Of a stretch of DNA of 64,000 nucleotides, positions 46,264 through 57,400 are shown piece after piece. Under the pieces are notes generated by a model. It had not been told where the DNA came from, made no database searches, and was given only the letters and a program-made list of their open reading frames with translations. Origin of the DNA: Neurospora intermedia. Lineage: Eukaryota > Ascomycota > Sordariomycetes > Sordariales > Sordariaceae. Made by a program: the position numbers and the translations under genes. Position 1 is the first letter of the stretch; each line of letters opens with the position of its first letter. The stretch covers positions 2,418,001-2,482,000 of the forward strand of contig BTPP01000007.1 of the NCBI GenBank assembly GCA_037102815.1, given 5' to 3'.

Positions 46264-46805
46264 GCCGGATAAATCGACTGTGTGCCCAGATAGATCCCCT
46301 GTGTGGAGCCTAAATGATTAATAAAATATAATAAAACCCTAGCGGTTTAATTATTATTGTAGTATTTACTATAATTTTACTCCTAATAATGAAAAGAAGA
46401 AGATAGCCGTAAGGATTTTAAAATAGAGAACTCAAAGGAGGAAGAGACGGAGGTAGAAATAAAATATTTAAAGTTAAGGTTCGTTCAATTACAAAGATAA
46501 AAGCGAAAATAAAGTAGAATATAGTCTATAAATCCCTGTTATTCTAAATAAAGTAATAAAACAATAAAACAAAGGAAACTTTAATATTAATAAAGTAATA
46601 AAATAAAGGAAGCTCTAATATTAATGAAGTAAAGGAAGTTCTAGTGTCAGTCGCTCTAAATTATTATCTACCGTTGGTTGGTAGAAAGCCGCGGCCAAGG
46701 TTAATATTAAGCTTCAAGGTCTTAGCTTCTTGGCTTTGGCCTGGTGGTCAGTCTGTATGGCCCCACACAGGGGATCTATCTGGGCACACAGTCGATTTAT
46801 CCGGC
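46264..46805. mobile_element. Candidate MITE with perfect 43-bp terminal inverted repeats
   Basis: The left terminus 46264-46306 begins GCCGGATAAATCGACTGTGT and the right terminus 46763-46805 is its exact reverse complement over all 43 bp; pairing continues a further five bases with one mismatch. The interior (about 456 bp) is extremely AT-rich, has no ORF, and carries a degenerate tandem array at about 46546-46645 (units starting AATAAAGTAATAAAA, then shorter variants). The size (542 bp), termini and lack of coding capacity fit a non-autonomous DNA transposon. No flanking target-site duplication is obvious, so superfamily is unassigned. Confidence 0.8.
46546..46645. repeat. Degenerate AT-rich tandem array
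   Basis: Three successive units share AA(T)AAAGTAA...AAAGGAA..CTNTAATATT. They shorten from about 43 to 34 to 23 bp, as if by loss of the central AATAAAA part. Inside the candidate MITE. Confidence 0.75.
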
Positions 46806-48463
46806 CCGGTACCAATTCTGTATGGACCAAGTCGAAAAAGGAGGCGCGTGGCGTTGAGTTTGCAGTATATGCAAGATATGGATGATTCCGATGTGGGTTG
46901 TGGATATATTAGAGGATAAGACGGGCCACAGAACCTCCGTTGCCCGACATTGCTGCTGAGCGCCAAACAAAAGGGAGGGAGGGCCCGCCGGACGGGTTGC
47001 GATTGAACCTTTGGATGGATTGACAATTGCTGTTGTCGGGGCTGATGCCGGGAGCCCGTGCAATGGTCCTTTGAGGATGGAGTACATAACCAGCTTACAA
47101 ACGTGCCGCATTGACTTTGGTGTAGATATCGAGGACATATCAGTGTTGGTGTCGACACTAACATCAACAGCATCTGGAAAGTTCTGCCGCCGCCGCCGCT
47201 TTGGGGTCTCAATTTCCCCAACCACACGTGCGCAAGCGGTGCAAGAAATTTATCTCCGGGCCGAGTTCCCACCACGTACGTAACACGATGGCCGGGGATA
47301 TGGTTTGATTACATGAGGGCCATCTTGATCTTGGAAAACAAGCTTAACCTTTGCGCCGGGAAGCTTGCGACGGGGGACGGGGGTCGGAGAGATGACAGCG
47401 GGGATGCCGACAGGGACGGAGCCGAACTCGGAAGTAAAGCGGACGGGGACCGCCCTTGGCCCACGGGGATATCTTTGACAGGAAGCGCTCAATGGCCGGT
47501 TGGACAGGATGACGGGGACGGAGGGTCGGGGGTTGCGATTTCGGCAAGAAGTACCTGAAAGAACCAAGGGAAAAATTAGCAAGTGCCTGCCTGCCTGCAA
47601 TGCGACAAAACCGTTGGTACCCGCGCCAAAGTCTATTTCTTTCGTCTCCTCTGGCTGCATCAATGTTCTCCTCTTTCCAACCCACCTGAACCAATCACCA
47701 TTCTGCAACCTCGATTTCACGAGACTCGTCATCCCAGTAAGCGACTCCATAATGGTAGATCTTGGAGTGGATGACCTTGTGGAGGATGGTGGAGATGGCT
47801 CTTTGGAGGCCCAGAACCAAGGCAAATTCAACCAAAAAAGAAAAGCGTAGCATTGCCCCTTTCAGGAAAGAAAGAGCCGAGGCAAGGTGGAGTAAGCTTT
47901 GGGTTCAAGCAAAGCGCTGGAAAGCCATTCAGTAACCGGGGGTCAGAGGCAAAATGGCAGGGGAGAGACGTCATCTGAAGACGTCGGCTGTGATTTCACT
48001 GCATATCGCTTGATGGCAGAATATTGGGGTAGCCACCACCACCACCACCACCACAATAAATTGAGGGGGCGATGAGGACGGGGTGGAGGAACCAAGATTG
48101 AATATTGAAGTGATACATATGGTTAGCTTTGCTGGGTCAGTGACTAACTCACAGAGTCGGACATCATTTGCACCCGATCGCTACATTAGCGAGGGAAGAC
48201 ATGCTTGGGACTCCATACATGGAAAGAAGGTGTGATATTAATGATGTGTGTAAACATTTGGTATCGTCGTGGACCCAACCCTTGATCCGGTATCATTAAA
48301 CAAAAAGAAAACATGAACATGAAATGCACATGACCCAAACCTCTGTGGATATCCAAAGTCGTGAACGGTACCTCGCTCACCAAATAACAAATACCCATTG
48401 CGACCCGCTTAAACAAAAATTCATAACGTAAGACATATCAGGGAAAGAACGGCCTGGGCCGAC
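46806..48463. other. Spacer with unassigned minus-strand frames
   Basis: A minus-strand frame at 47250-47752 (first ATG MESLTGMTSLVKSRLQ) and another at 46797-47225 have no recognisable domain and Pro/Arg-rich composition. A (CCA)n microsatellite lies at 48033-48054. No gene is claimed. Confidence 0.4.
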
Positions 48464-49754
48464 TTACGCCTGGTCACGGTCAGACTTGGCAGCCATCCTG
48501 GACTCGCGGCCCTTCTCAGACCAGGGGAAGTGGAAGACAGGGAGGAGGAAGAAGGAGTTGCTGTAAGAGAAAAAGAACCGTTAGCGCATGATCATTTGAA
48601 GTTATATGAGGCTCTGCAATTGGGTCAAGGATGATAGTAATGACGCGCGTGCTTGGCAGATGAGCTTGAAACGAGGATCCCCGAAAGGAGCCAGTAGTGT
48701 CATGGCATGGTTTCGGGGAAAGCCCAATGCCAAGGCCAGGATAATGACACTGTACTTTTTCTTTCTTTCATTTATCCTTGTCGGAGGGGGAGGTAGATAT
48801 GTGACTGAAAGAAAAAGAAATCAAGAGGACAAAAAAAAAAAAAGAAAAAAAGAAATCATTGTCGGGGTACTAACCTGCTGTCCGCAATACCAGCAAACGC
48901 GTTGTACCAAGCGAAGAAGGCGGCAAGCATACCGAAGACACCGCCAGCCTTGGTGAGCCTCCCGGCGGCAAGGGCGTTTCCGTTGTCGTTGGCGTACTCG
49001 CCGCAAGCCAGCATGAGGAAGGCAATATCCAGAGTGAAGAAAAGCATAAAGAACATGATGGTGGAGCGCAAGGTGCAGAGAAGAAGGATGGTGGTGAAGA
49101 TGAACCAGCCGGTAAGGAAGACACCGACAGCAGACGCGGCCATCTCGGGATCAATCGCCTTGGCTTCTGGGGTAGCATAGGGACCGTCGGCGCCAAGGAT
49201 GTTCCAGGCCGGGGTGAGAAGAATGGCATAGGAGATCCAGAAGCCACCGTAAGAAGAGAGAGCAGTAGCACCGAAAGTGTTGCCAACAGCCATTTCCCTG
49301 GAGGCACGTGTTAGACATGATGCGTGAGGAGAGGGTGGCATGAATCCAGTGATTGTACTTACCACATGCCGGCAAGAAGCTGAATAAGACCACCATAGGC
49401 GAGAGCAGAGCCAACGACAACGTTGGGGACGGTCAAGTTACGAGCCTTGAGGTTGACGCAGGAGAGGATGAAGGTAGTGAGGGCGAAAGCGCAGAGACCC
49501 AAGGGCGCTGGGTTGGCGAACTTGCGTTCCTTGACTGGGCGATAGAGACCGGGTTGAAATTCACCACCGAAGGCAGGCAACCTGGGCTCAGTTCCGGTGT
49601 GGATGCGAGCCATTGGGTTGTGCCAGCCATTGAGCATGGCCTCTTGGTGGGCGGCAGCGACAGCGGCCTGGGCCTGAGCCTGGAGCTGAGCTTGGGCCTG
49701 GGCGTGGGCCTGCTCCGCAGAGATGTTGTCAACCTGGGGCTTCTCGTCGTACAT
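48464..49754 (-). CDS. GPR1/FUN34/YaaH acetate transporter family protein
   Basis: Three exons, 49363-49754, 48875-49297 and 48464-48560, giving 303 residues. The N-terminal tail has an Ala/Gln-rich stretch (about residues 15-40). The family signature NPAPLGLCAFALTTFILS opens the first helix; six hydrophobic segments follow, with YGGLIQLLAGMWEMAVGNTF (spanning the first splice) and SSYGGFWISYAILLTP both highly typical. The C-terminus (FHFPWSEKGRESRMAAKSD) is cytosolic and basic. Yeast and Aspergillus homologues (Ady2/Ato1, AcpA) import acetate or export ammonium at the plasma membrane. The transported substrate here is inferred from family. Confidence 0.94.
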
Positions 49755-50690
49755 TGTGCCAACTTGTTGAGAGGTGATGATATATGTTGGGGCGAAGTGT
49801 GTATTGTCGGACCAGGTGAGAAACCAAGTTAATGGTGCTCCTTAGATGTCGATGTTGTTGTTGCAAGGTGTGCCACCTAGAGACCTGGAGAAGATGGAAA
49901 TAAAGAAAAGGGTCCTGGGGAAGAACTGGGGAAGAGAGGTTGATATAGAGAATAACGATGGGGGGGTCGAATGGATCATCGATTACATATCCCACGGCCA
50001 GAAGAGCGGCATGTTGAACATGCCGCTAGAGAAGCGTTGCCGTAATGGGCAAGCAGGGATGATCCGCAGAGGCCTGGGGTTAGCTGGAGCTGCTTAGATC
50101 TGCCTGGATCTGCTTGGGTCCTGGGATGAACTGGCTCATCGGTCAGTGGAGAGTGGATGTCAGTGATGCAGGGACTAGGGGCCGTCATCTGGGGGACTGG
50201 AGACCAAGTGGGACGCCGTCTTTGGGCGTGCCAGCTCGTTAGTGGCATAAGGGGCAAAGGCTCATACCGGATAAATGCATTTTCTCTCGATATTCCCTGA
50301 GCCCAGCCTCTGCTGAATTTCGACTGGACCTCGACTAGGGTTAGGCTGTGCCTCTGACTGGAGCAAGCCGGGTCACGGCTCCCACTACGACTGAGGCTGG
50401 TTGCAGAGTGCCGGGGGGCACCCCGAGCCCACGGAGGGACAACCTAAACGATGAGGAGACGGATGCAGGCCAACAAGGATATCGGTGAGAAAGCGGATTC
50501 TCCCTCGGCTTAAGGTTCTCTCTTAGTGGGTCGTCGGTGGTTGTGTTAAAGCTGTGAGCTCCACTGAAAGACGGAGAAGAAGATCTGGAAAGGCCGTCTC
50601 CTTACTGGATAAAGCTGATTATTCCACCAGGATACGGGGTAGGTTGCGTAGCATTATACATAGTATAGAGGTTAGTCCACAACACTTGCA
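49755..50690. other. Upstream flank of the acetate transporter gene
   Basis: About 0.9 kb of normal-GC promoter-side DNA with no supported gene. It ends where base composition falls sharply near 50650-50700. Confidence 0.55.
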
Positions 50691-51480
50691 GTCTGCTTGG
50701 TAATTCCTTTACACGCCCAATTTAAAAAAGTCTTGGGGCCTAATCGGCTCGCGTGACCGTAACCTTATAAACGTAACCTTAAGAGTTGTACAAATTTAAA
50801 ACCCATAAGTAGATCGCACTTTCCCTCTTTAAGCGGGCAAAATCCATACAATTAGATCCCTTAAAAGGTTACGTTTTGTGTAGAGTAGATGCGTAACCTT
50901 ATAAAAAAGCCGCATTATACTAGCGTAACGATTAATTAAAGGTATTTAAGCAAGAGCGAGCCAGTCTTTATAAAGTATAGCCACTAGCCATCGCGCGCTA
51001 GAATAGGTATAGATGCCCCTATTTATAAATCTACTACCCCATTTAGTAGTTAGGTTATAGAAGGTATCTTTAAGGGCGCTTTATATAACCGTAACCTTAT
51101 AGAAGTAAGTAATTTATTAGTAGATTGTAGCATTGGTACTAGGGTTAACCGCGGGGCTATCCTCTAAGCTACGTAACTATATAACCATTCGTATATACTA
51201 TTATTATTAATAATCGTACTACTATCTAATAGTAGCAATTTATATAAGGAGTAAAGTAGTATAACCTATTTTAATAATATACGTTAGCGACTATAGTAGA
51301 AAACGACGACTATACTATAATCGATAAGGAGGAGGAGGTAGTAGAAGCCTACCGAAAAAAAGTTGTATTTTTTCTTACTATTACCGTTATTACTACTATA
51401 GCTGCCTCAACGGGAGGGAGGCAAGGTAATAACCCTAAAGTTATTAACGAAGGCGGCCTAAAAGCGAGTATAGCCAAAGC
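50690..51480. repeat. AT-rich repeat debris with recurring GTAACCTTA motif
   Basis: The first part of the RIP-like block. The motif CGTAACCTTA occurs at about 50758, 50772, 50891 and 51091, plus an inverted GGTTACG near 50868. This suggests the remains of a repetitive element with internal or terminal repeats; the class is unknown. Confidence 0.6.
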
Positions 51481-51490
51481 CTAATACCTA

Positions 51491-53700
51491 TTGTCACAGG
51501 GCTAGCCTATGTGCCTTGTGCTTGGTGCCAGCGTATAGCAGCTTCTAAGACTACTGTACGCTATTATTACTACCGGCGAATTGCCGGCAGCTAATTAGTT
51601 AGAACACTGCCTGCCGCGGGTCGGTCAAACCCGCCGACGGTCGCCTTCATAAGGCCAGCCTTCCGGGCACTCGGCTGCACACTTCTCTTCCTTTCCCCTT
51701 CGTACAATTATACATAATCACATCTACCATCTACCCTTTACCCATAATAATTAATTATACTTTTTAACTATTATATTTACAACGCAAAACCTTTCTTTTA
51801 TCGTACAATTAATCTTCAATATTATTGCGCGTATATAAGAATCGCTTCGTTAACGAATCGCTAAGTCTAATACCCTAAAACCCCGACCGACAATTGTAGT
51901 TATAATAATTATAACCTTAGTCCTACTCCCTTTATTTAATAAATAAAAGTAGGCATTCTTTATCTAAGGGATAAAAGACCACCTTATATAACTATCTTTC
52001 TTATATTTAATAATAAGAGTAGTAACTATACGTCCTTTTCACCTGTTAATAGCACTAATAATCTTATTAACTTCAGTACCCCTCCTAAAAGTATACCGTT
52101 TAACTTAAATAATATTTATAAAGTATTTAATAAAATTATTAATACTACTAATATTACTGTTTATTAAATAATACTTATTAAACTCCTTCCGTTAGTAGTA
52201 GTTAACGACCTTCTTATTGGTATTAATAATAACGAAGAAAAGAAGGCTATTCTCCGTACTTATTTTAATATAACTAATAATATTATTTAAAACTCCGCTT
52301 TCTACTCGATTATTGCTCTATTCGATCGCCTTCATTATAATAACCTCGCTTAATATAAAGATATTACCGTCAACTTCGAATATAGTAAGGACGAATTAAA
52401 AATTACCTGCGTAGTAGCTACTAAGGTTCAAAACGATTTTAATTAGAAGAACCTTAACTACTTCAATTTAATAACCGAATTTAATGCCCTCTAAAAGAAG
52501 TTCGACAATCTTACCGTAGACTATACTATATTTAAATCCTACAGTACTAATATTAGGACCTTATATAATAACCTTACTAAAATATCCGGTACCGGTATTA
52601 ATACTAGTAAAATATCGTCCTTAAAATAGATTATAAAAAATCCGCCGACTTTTTATTAGCAAAGAGAATATTAACGCTACTTATAAGTATAAAATCTTTA
52701 AAACATAGCATTTCCGTATTTAATTCTAATAGAAGTACGACTCCCTCCTTTATATTAATGAGGACGTTAAGATTATTTATACTACTATACTATTAAGTCC
52801 CGAAATTTTATTAAATATTTAAAATAATCTAGATATTATCTAGAGTAGAGGGGATATAGATTCTTAACGTTAGAAAATAAGCGCCGAATTTATAGAATAC
52901 CTAGTTACCCGTTTTTAGAATATTAATTTAAAAATAGATGCTAGTCGTTACTTCGAGGAATTCTTTATAAAGAATATATCTTTTATAGAGTTTAAACTAA
53001 AGTTTACTAATTTAATAAACTTCTACGGCCTTAATAATTCTATAAAAGTTTATTACCTATATAATAAGATTAATAAACGCCTCTGTAACGCTTTTGTATA
53101 TTACGACCTTCCTAAGGCTAACGATTTTAAGAAATAATTTACGGTCTACCGTATAATCGCCAGTAATTTAAAGGATACTAACTACTACTATAAAATAAAT
53201 ATTTATATTTTTAGTAATAGCGCCCCTATTAATAAAGGCTCTAATAGTACTAATACTAATACAGGCGGCGCTAACTCCCGTAGCACTAATAACGTTCCTA
53301 TTAATTAAAGTAGTAATAAAATAAACCTTAATACTATCGACCTTACTATTTTTATTTATAAAAACGTTCTCGATTAGCGTACCTACGAGGGTAAATACCG
53401 CTATTATAGTAGTAATAACTATATTGCCTATAATTACTTCACTTCGGTTAATTATAATTCCTAAAGTCCCTAATATAATAAAAGTAAGAAGAATAAGAGT
53501 AAAGGAAGAGGTAAAGGTCGTTATAATAAGGAGGAGGTCCGTACTGCCGAAACTATACCCGCTACTACCGCTACCGCTACTCCAACTATAACCGCCGCTA
53601 CTACTACTACTATAATTAGTAATAAATATTATAATAAACCGGAAAATACTTAACCTTTATACCTAATAAAATAGCGAGAAAACTACAACAACAACAACAA
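51491..53700 (+). mobile_element. LTR retrotransposon fossil (plus strand): LTR-like 5' end and gag remains
   Basis: An LTR-like segment starts TGTCACAGGGC at 51491 and includes a GC-normal patch to about 51710. It is followed by heavily AT-biased sequence with weak gag-like similarity from about 52150, ending in a region resembling a CCHC zinc-knuckle near 53.4 kb. The element is thoroughly broken, with breaks throughout, consistent with old RIP. No matching downstream LTR or polymerase part in this orientation was found, so it appears truncated, perhaps by the opposite-strand element that follows. Confidence 0.6.
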
Positions 53701-54449
53701 CCATACTACCACAACCAAAGTAATGTATAAGGACTATAGTTCTTAATTATCTAATCTAGTAGAGTAGTAGGTAATTTCCAAGCCTTTCCAAATAGTCGAG
53801 ATAGGAGGCATCGAGCCAAATATAATTCACTAAAGTCTTATATCCGTTGAATAGCTAAATATTCAATCGCTACTACAAAACGAAGATAATTAATAAATCT
53901 TTTAGCATCTTCTTCCCATTAGTGAATAGAGAAACGAATATATATTCCCTCTAGAGGGATGAAGGATTATTCAGTACAATAAAATAAGAAGAGGTAAATA
54001 ATTAGAGATTACTAAGAATTATTATCTTATTCAATTTAAGAAAATATTAAATTAAGACTAATCCTCTAGTATAATTGAAGAAAAGAATATTGTAATAATC
54101 TATTGTTTTGTCCTTTTAAAGTTCGATGTCCTATTTATCCCCCTTATTTCTTTTCTTCCTCTATTATCCCTATTTTTCTACCTTTTTTAATCCATTATCT
54201 TATTAAGTTAATCCTATATTCTTTTATCTTCTATTAATACTAACTGTTTAATTCTATCCAATTTAGAAAGTATACCCTCTAATCTAGTACCCTTACTAAA
54301 AGTTCGAAAAAAATTATTGTAGAAAATAAATCAACGTATATATTCCTATATACTACCCCAAATCAAATCCTCCCTTTAAATCTTACAATAGGTCCCCTAA
54401 GTAAATTTATTACTACTTATATATATATATATAATTAGCGTCTTCCCCT

Positions 54450-57400
54450 ATTATTCCTATTCCCCCTATATCCCCTTTTACTTTTACTAATTAAATCTTT
54501 TTCCTTAATACTATTAGTAAGGAGACGATTATTTATATTTCTAATAATATTGTCCTAAATTATTTTAATAATCGTTAAAGGTCCTCGTAGTTTTGAACGA
54601 ATATTTGGATTAAACCTTTCTTTAAATTCTATTAGAATTTAAGTAGGGTTATTCGGATTATAGTTGGGAAGGTTATTTAGTTTATACTTTATACGGCGAA
54701 TAGGATAGATTAAGGAATTTACTATAAATTTATAGGAGTTAAAATTAAGTAGTATATTTATAGCTATTTTATTAGGTACTAGGCTTCTACTTACAATAGG
54801 TATCTCTCTTATTAAGTAGAAGCTCTTAAATCCGGTTACTAGGAATAATCCTTACTATAAAATAGGTATAGGGGTCGATAGTATACGCCTATATTGAGAG
54901 GAGTTGGAGGGGGTAGACGGGTTCGAGGTCCTTTTAAAATCTAAAGGGATTAGGGACTAATTAGTCCTCCTTACCTAAGTAGGCGTCTATACTAAATTTA
55001 TAGGTAATCCTAAACTACTTAGTAAATTAATACTTTTAGGAACCGATAGAGCTCTATTTTCTAATAATAGTTCAAGGTTTCTTATATTCCTAAGCGGTAG
55101 AAGAATTTTCAATTATATCCGATTTATTAAAATATTAAAGGAAAGAGCGTTAATTCTTCTAGAAGGGTTGGATATAATTAGCATTAAACTATAACGCATC
55201 TAATTATCAATATTCAATTAAATAGAAATACTTTATCTCCCAATTAATTGAGGATTTAAAAGTAATAATATCGTTGAACGAAATAAAGTTGGAGTAGAAG
55301 ACGGCTAATTCGTTATCCTAGAGCCTTATAAATGAATTATAATTTATCGAGGCGGAGTTAGAATTAATTATCGAAAAAAAACCGTAGACGGAAGTAAATA
55401 AATATTATTAGAGGAAGAGGTTAATCTTCTAACCTTTCTTTATTATATTATAGAAGTAGGAGAGGAGGAGCTAGATAATAACGAGCTAGAGGATAAGGAG
55501 CTTTCGTTACTACTTTTATTAATAAGTATTATTAATATATATTAGAATAGAAGAAGGTCGATAAAGGCATTAGGGCTATTATATAGCTAGTACCGAAAAA
55601 AGATCTCTATACCTCCTAGTCCTTCTATACGTCGCCCTTCATTTAATTCTTTATTACTCTTCTAAGTAAGATGATTCTTTAGCCAAACAAGACGCTAGGG
55701 CCTTTTTTTATTACCGTATATATATTTACACTACTTTCTAGGACGGGAATTCTAGGGTAAAAATATACAAAAATTTTCTCAGGATAGCTACCTCTAAGTA
55801 TTATTAGAAGGATCGTTATATTCAAGTTTCATTTAGTAGTTTAATAATAAACATTTTAACTATTTCAGTTTTTCTCGTATTATAAGGAATATTTTTAATA
55901 TTATAGTATATAGTAAAGTATAAGCTTTCCTATCTTTCTCTTCCCTTCGAAAGGAATAACGATATCCATTCGGTTCCTTTCGCACAAAATAATAAACAAT
56001 CGAAGTAGTCAATCTTATAGTAGTACCTAATTATATAAAGTATTAAAGGTTCTTACTCCTTTACCTATATATCGGTTTCTAATCTTTAGGCTTCCCTCGG
56101 AGTAAAACGATTTTAAAATTCCTATTATACTATTCTATTACCCGCCGTATTTCCCTTTCGGTATTCTAATTAATTGTATAATCTATAACTTTCCCTATAG
56201 TATCTTTATTAATTACGGGTTCCTCCAAAGTTTCCTTTAAGTATAGTAAAGGAAGCATTTCCTAATCAATTATATTACAATCTAATTCTAACTATATACC
56301 ATTATATAAAAAGTACTTTTTAACCCTCTTAGCTAGGTAGGAAGTAATTATATTAATACTATTTAAGGTTTTTAAGAGGTATTTATACTTAGAAGCAATC
56401 TTTCTAATTCAAAAAGGACTAAGCTAGCGGTAAGTTAATTTTCTAACTAAATTTATATCGATTTGTTAAATACAATTATAAATTAGCACCAAATCTCCTA
56501 CCCGTAGTTTTATAATATCGGGCCTAATCTTACCCTTATTTATCGAATTGTAATACTCTATAGCCTTCTACTTTATTACTGAGACTCGTTTAACGGTAAA
56601 ATTAAATTTATATTTACTATTTTGTAGTAAACGGGCTTTAATAAGTATTAAATTGAACTAGGCTTTAGGTAATTTATTATTCTATATATTATTCTATTAT
56701 ATAATTTTCTAAGATAGTAGGTCAAATTCAATTGGCGAAATAGGATTATATTTATAACTGAGGTAAAAGGGAGTAAAATTATAGTTTCCCCGGACTATAG
56801 TCCGATTTATAAATAAAACGTAAAGTAATTAGGGTTTCTAATTATTCTTTGTACTATTAATAAACTTTACGAATACTATTATAATTAAGAAGTACTTAAA
56901 CTTATTTACTCTATTTGCCTTAGAATTATAAGGTAAGATCCTTATAAAAGGGATATTGAACTTCCTAAGTAGGTTTTTATAGTCTTTCCGGAATTCCGAA
57001 CCGCTATTAACGATAATTAATAAGGGTAGGCCCTATCGATAAATAATTTATATTTTAATAAAGCGAGCTATATATTTTAAATTTACTGTAGGGAGGATAT
57101 TTACTTCTATATAACTAGTAAAGTCATCCCGTACTTCAATAATCCTAATTCTTTTACCGTCCTTTCTTAGTATATATTAAATATTTAGTATCTATTTATA
57201 AAAGGGTTGTAGTAATAGATTAGTATATTAAAAAGTATTAATAAACCGTTTAGGATTCTATTTTTAATAGTTTGGATAAGATTTAATACGCCTTTCTATA
57301 TAGGAATAAATACCCTTCTATTAGTAGAAGTTAGTAATACAGCGGTAAATTACTTCTCTTCCTTTATAGCTAACTTTATTATAATATTTATAGAAGATAA

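Noticed and set aside
47250-47752. Minus-strand frame beginning MESLTGMTSLVKSRLQ
   Set aside because: No domain and low-complexity second half; a spliced gene is possible but not supported.
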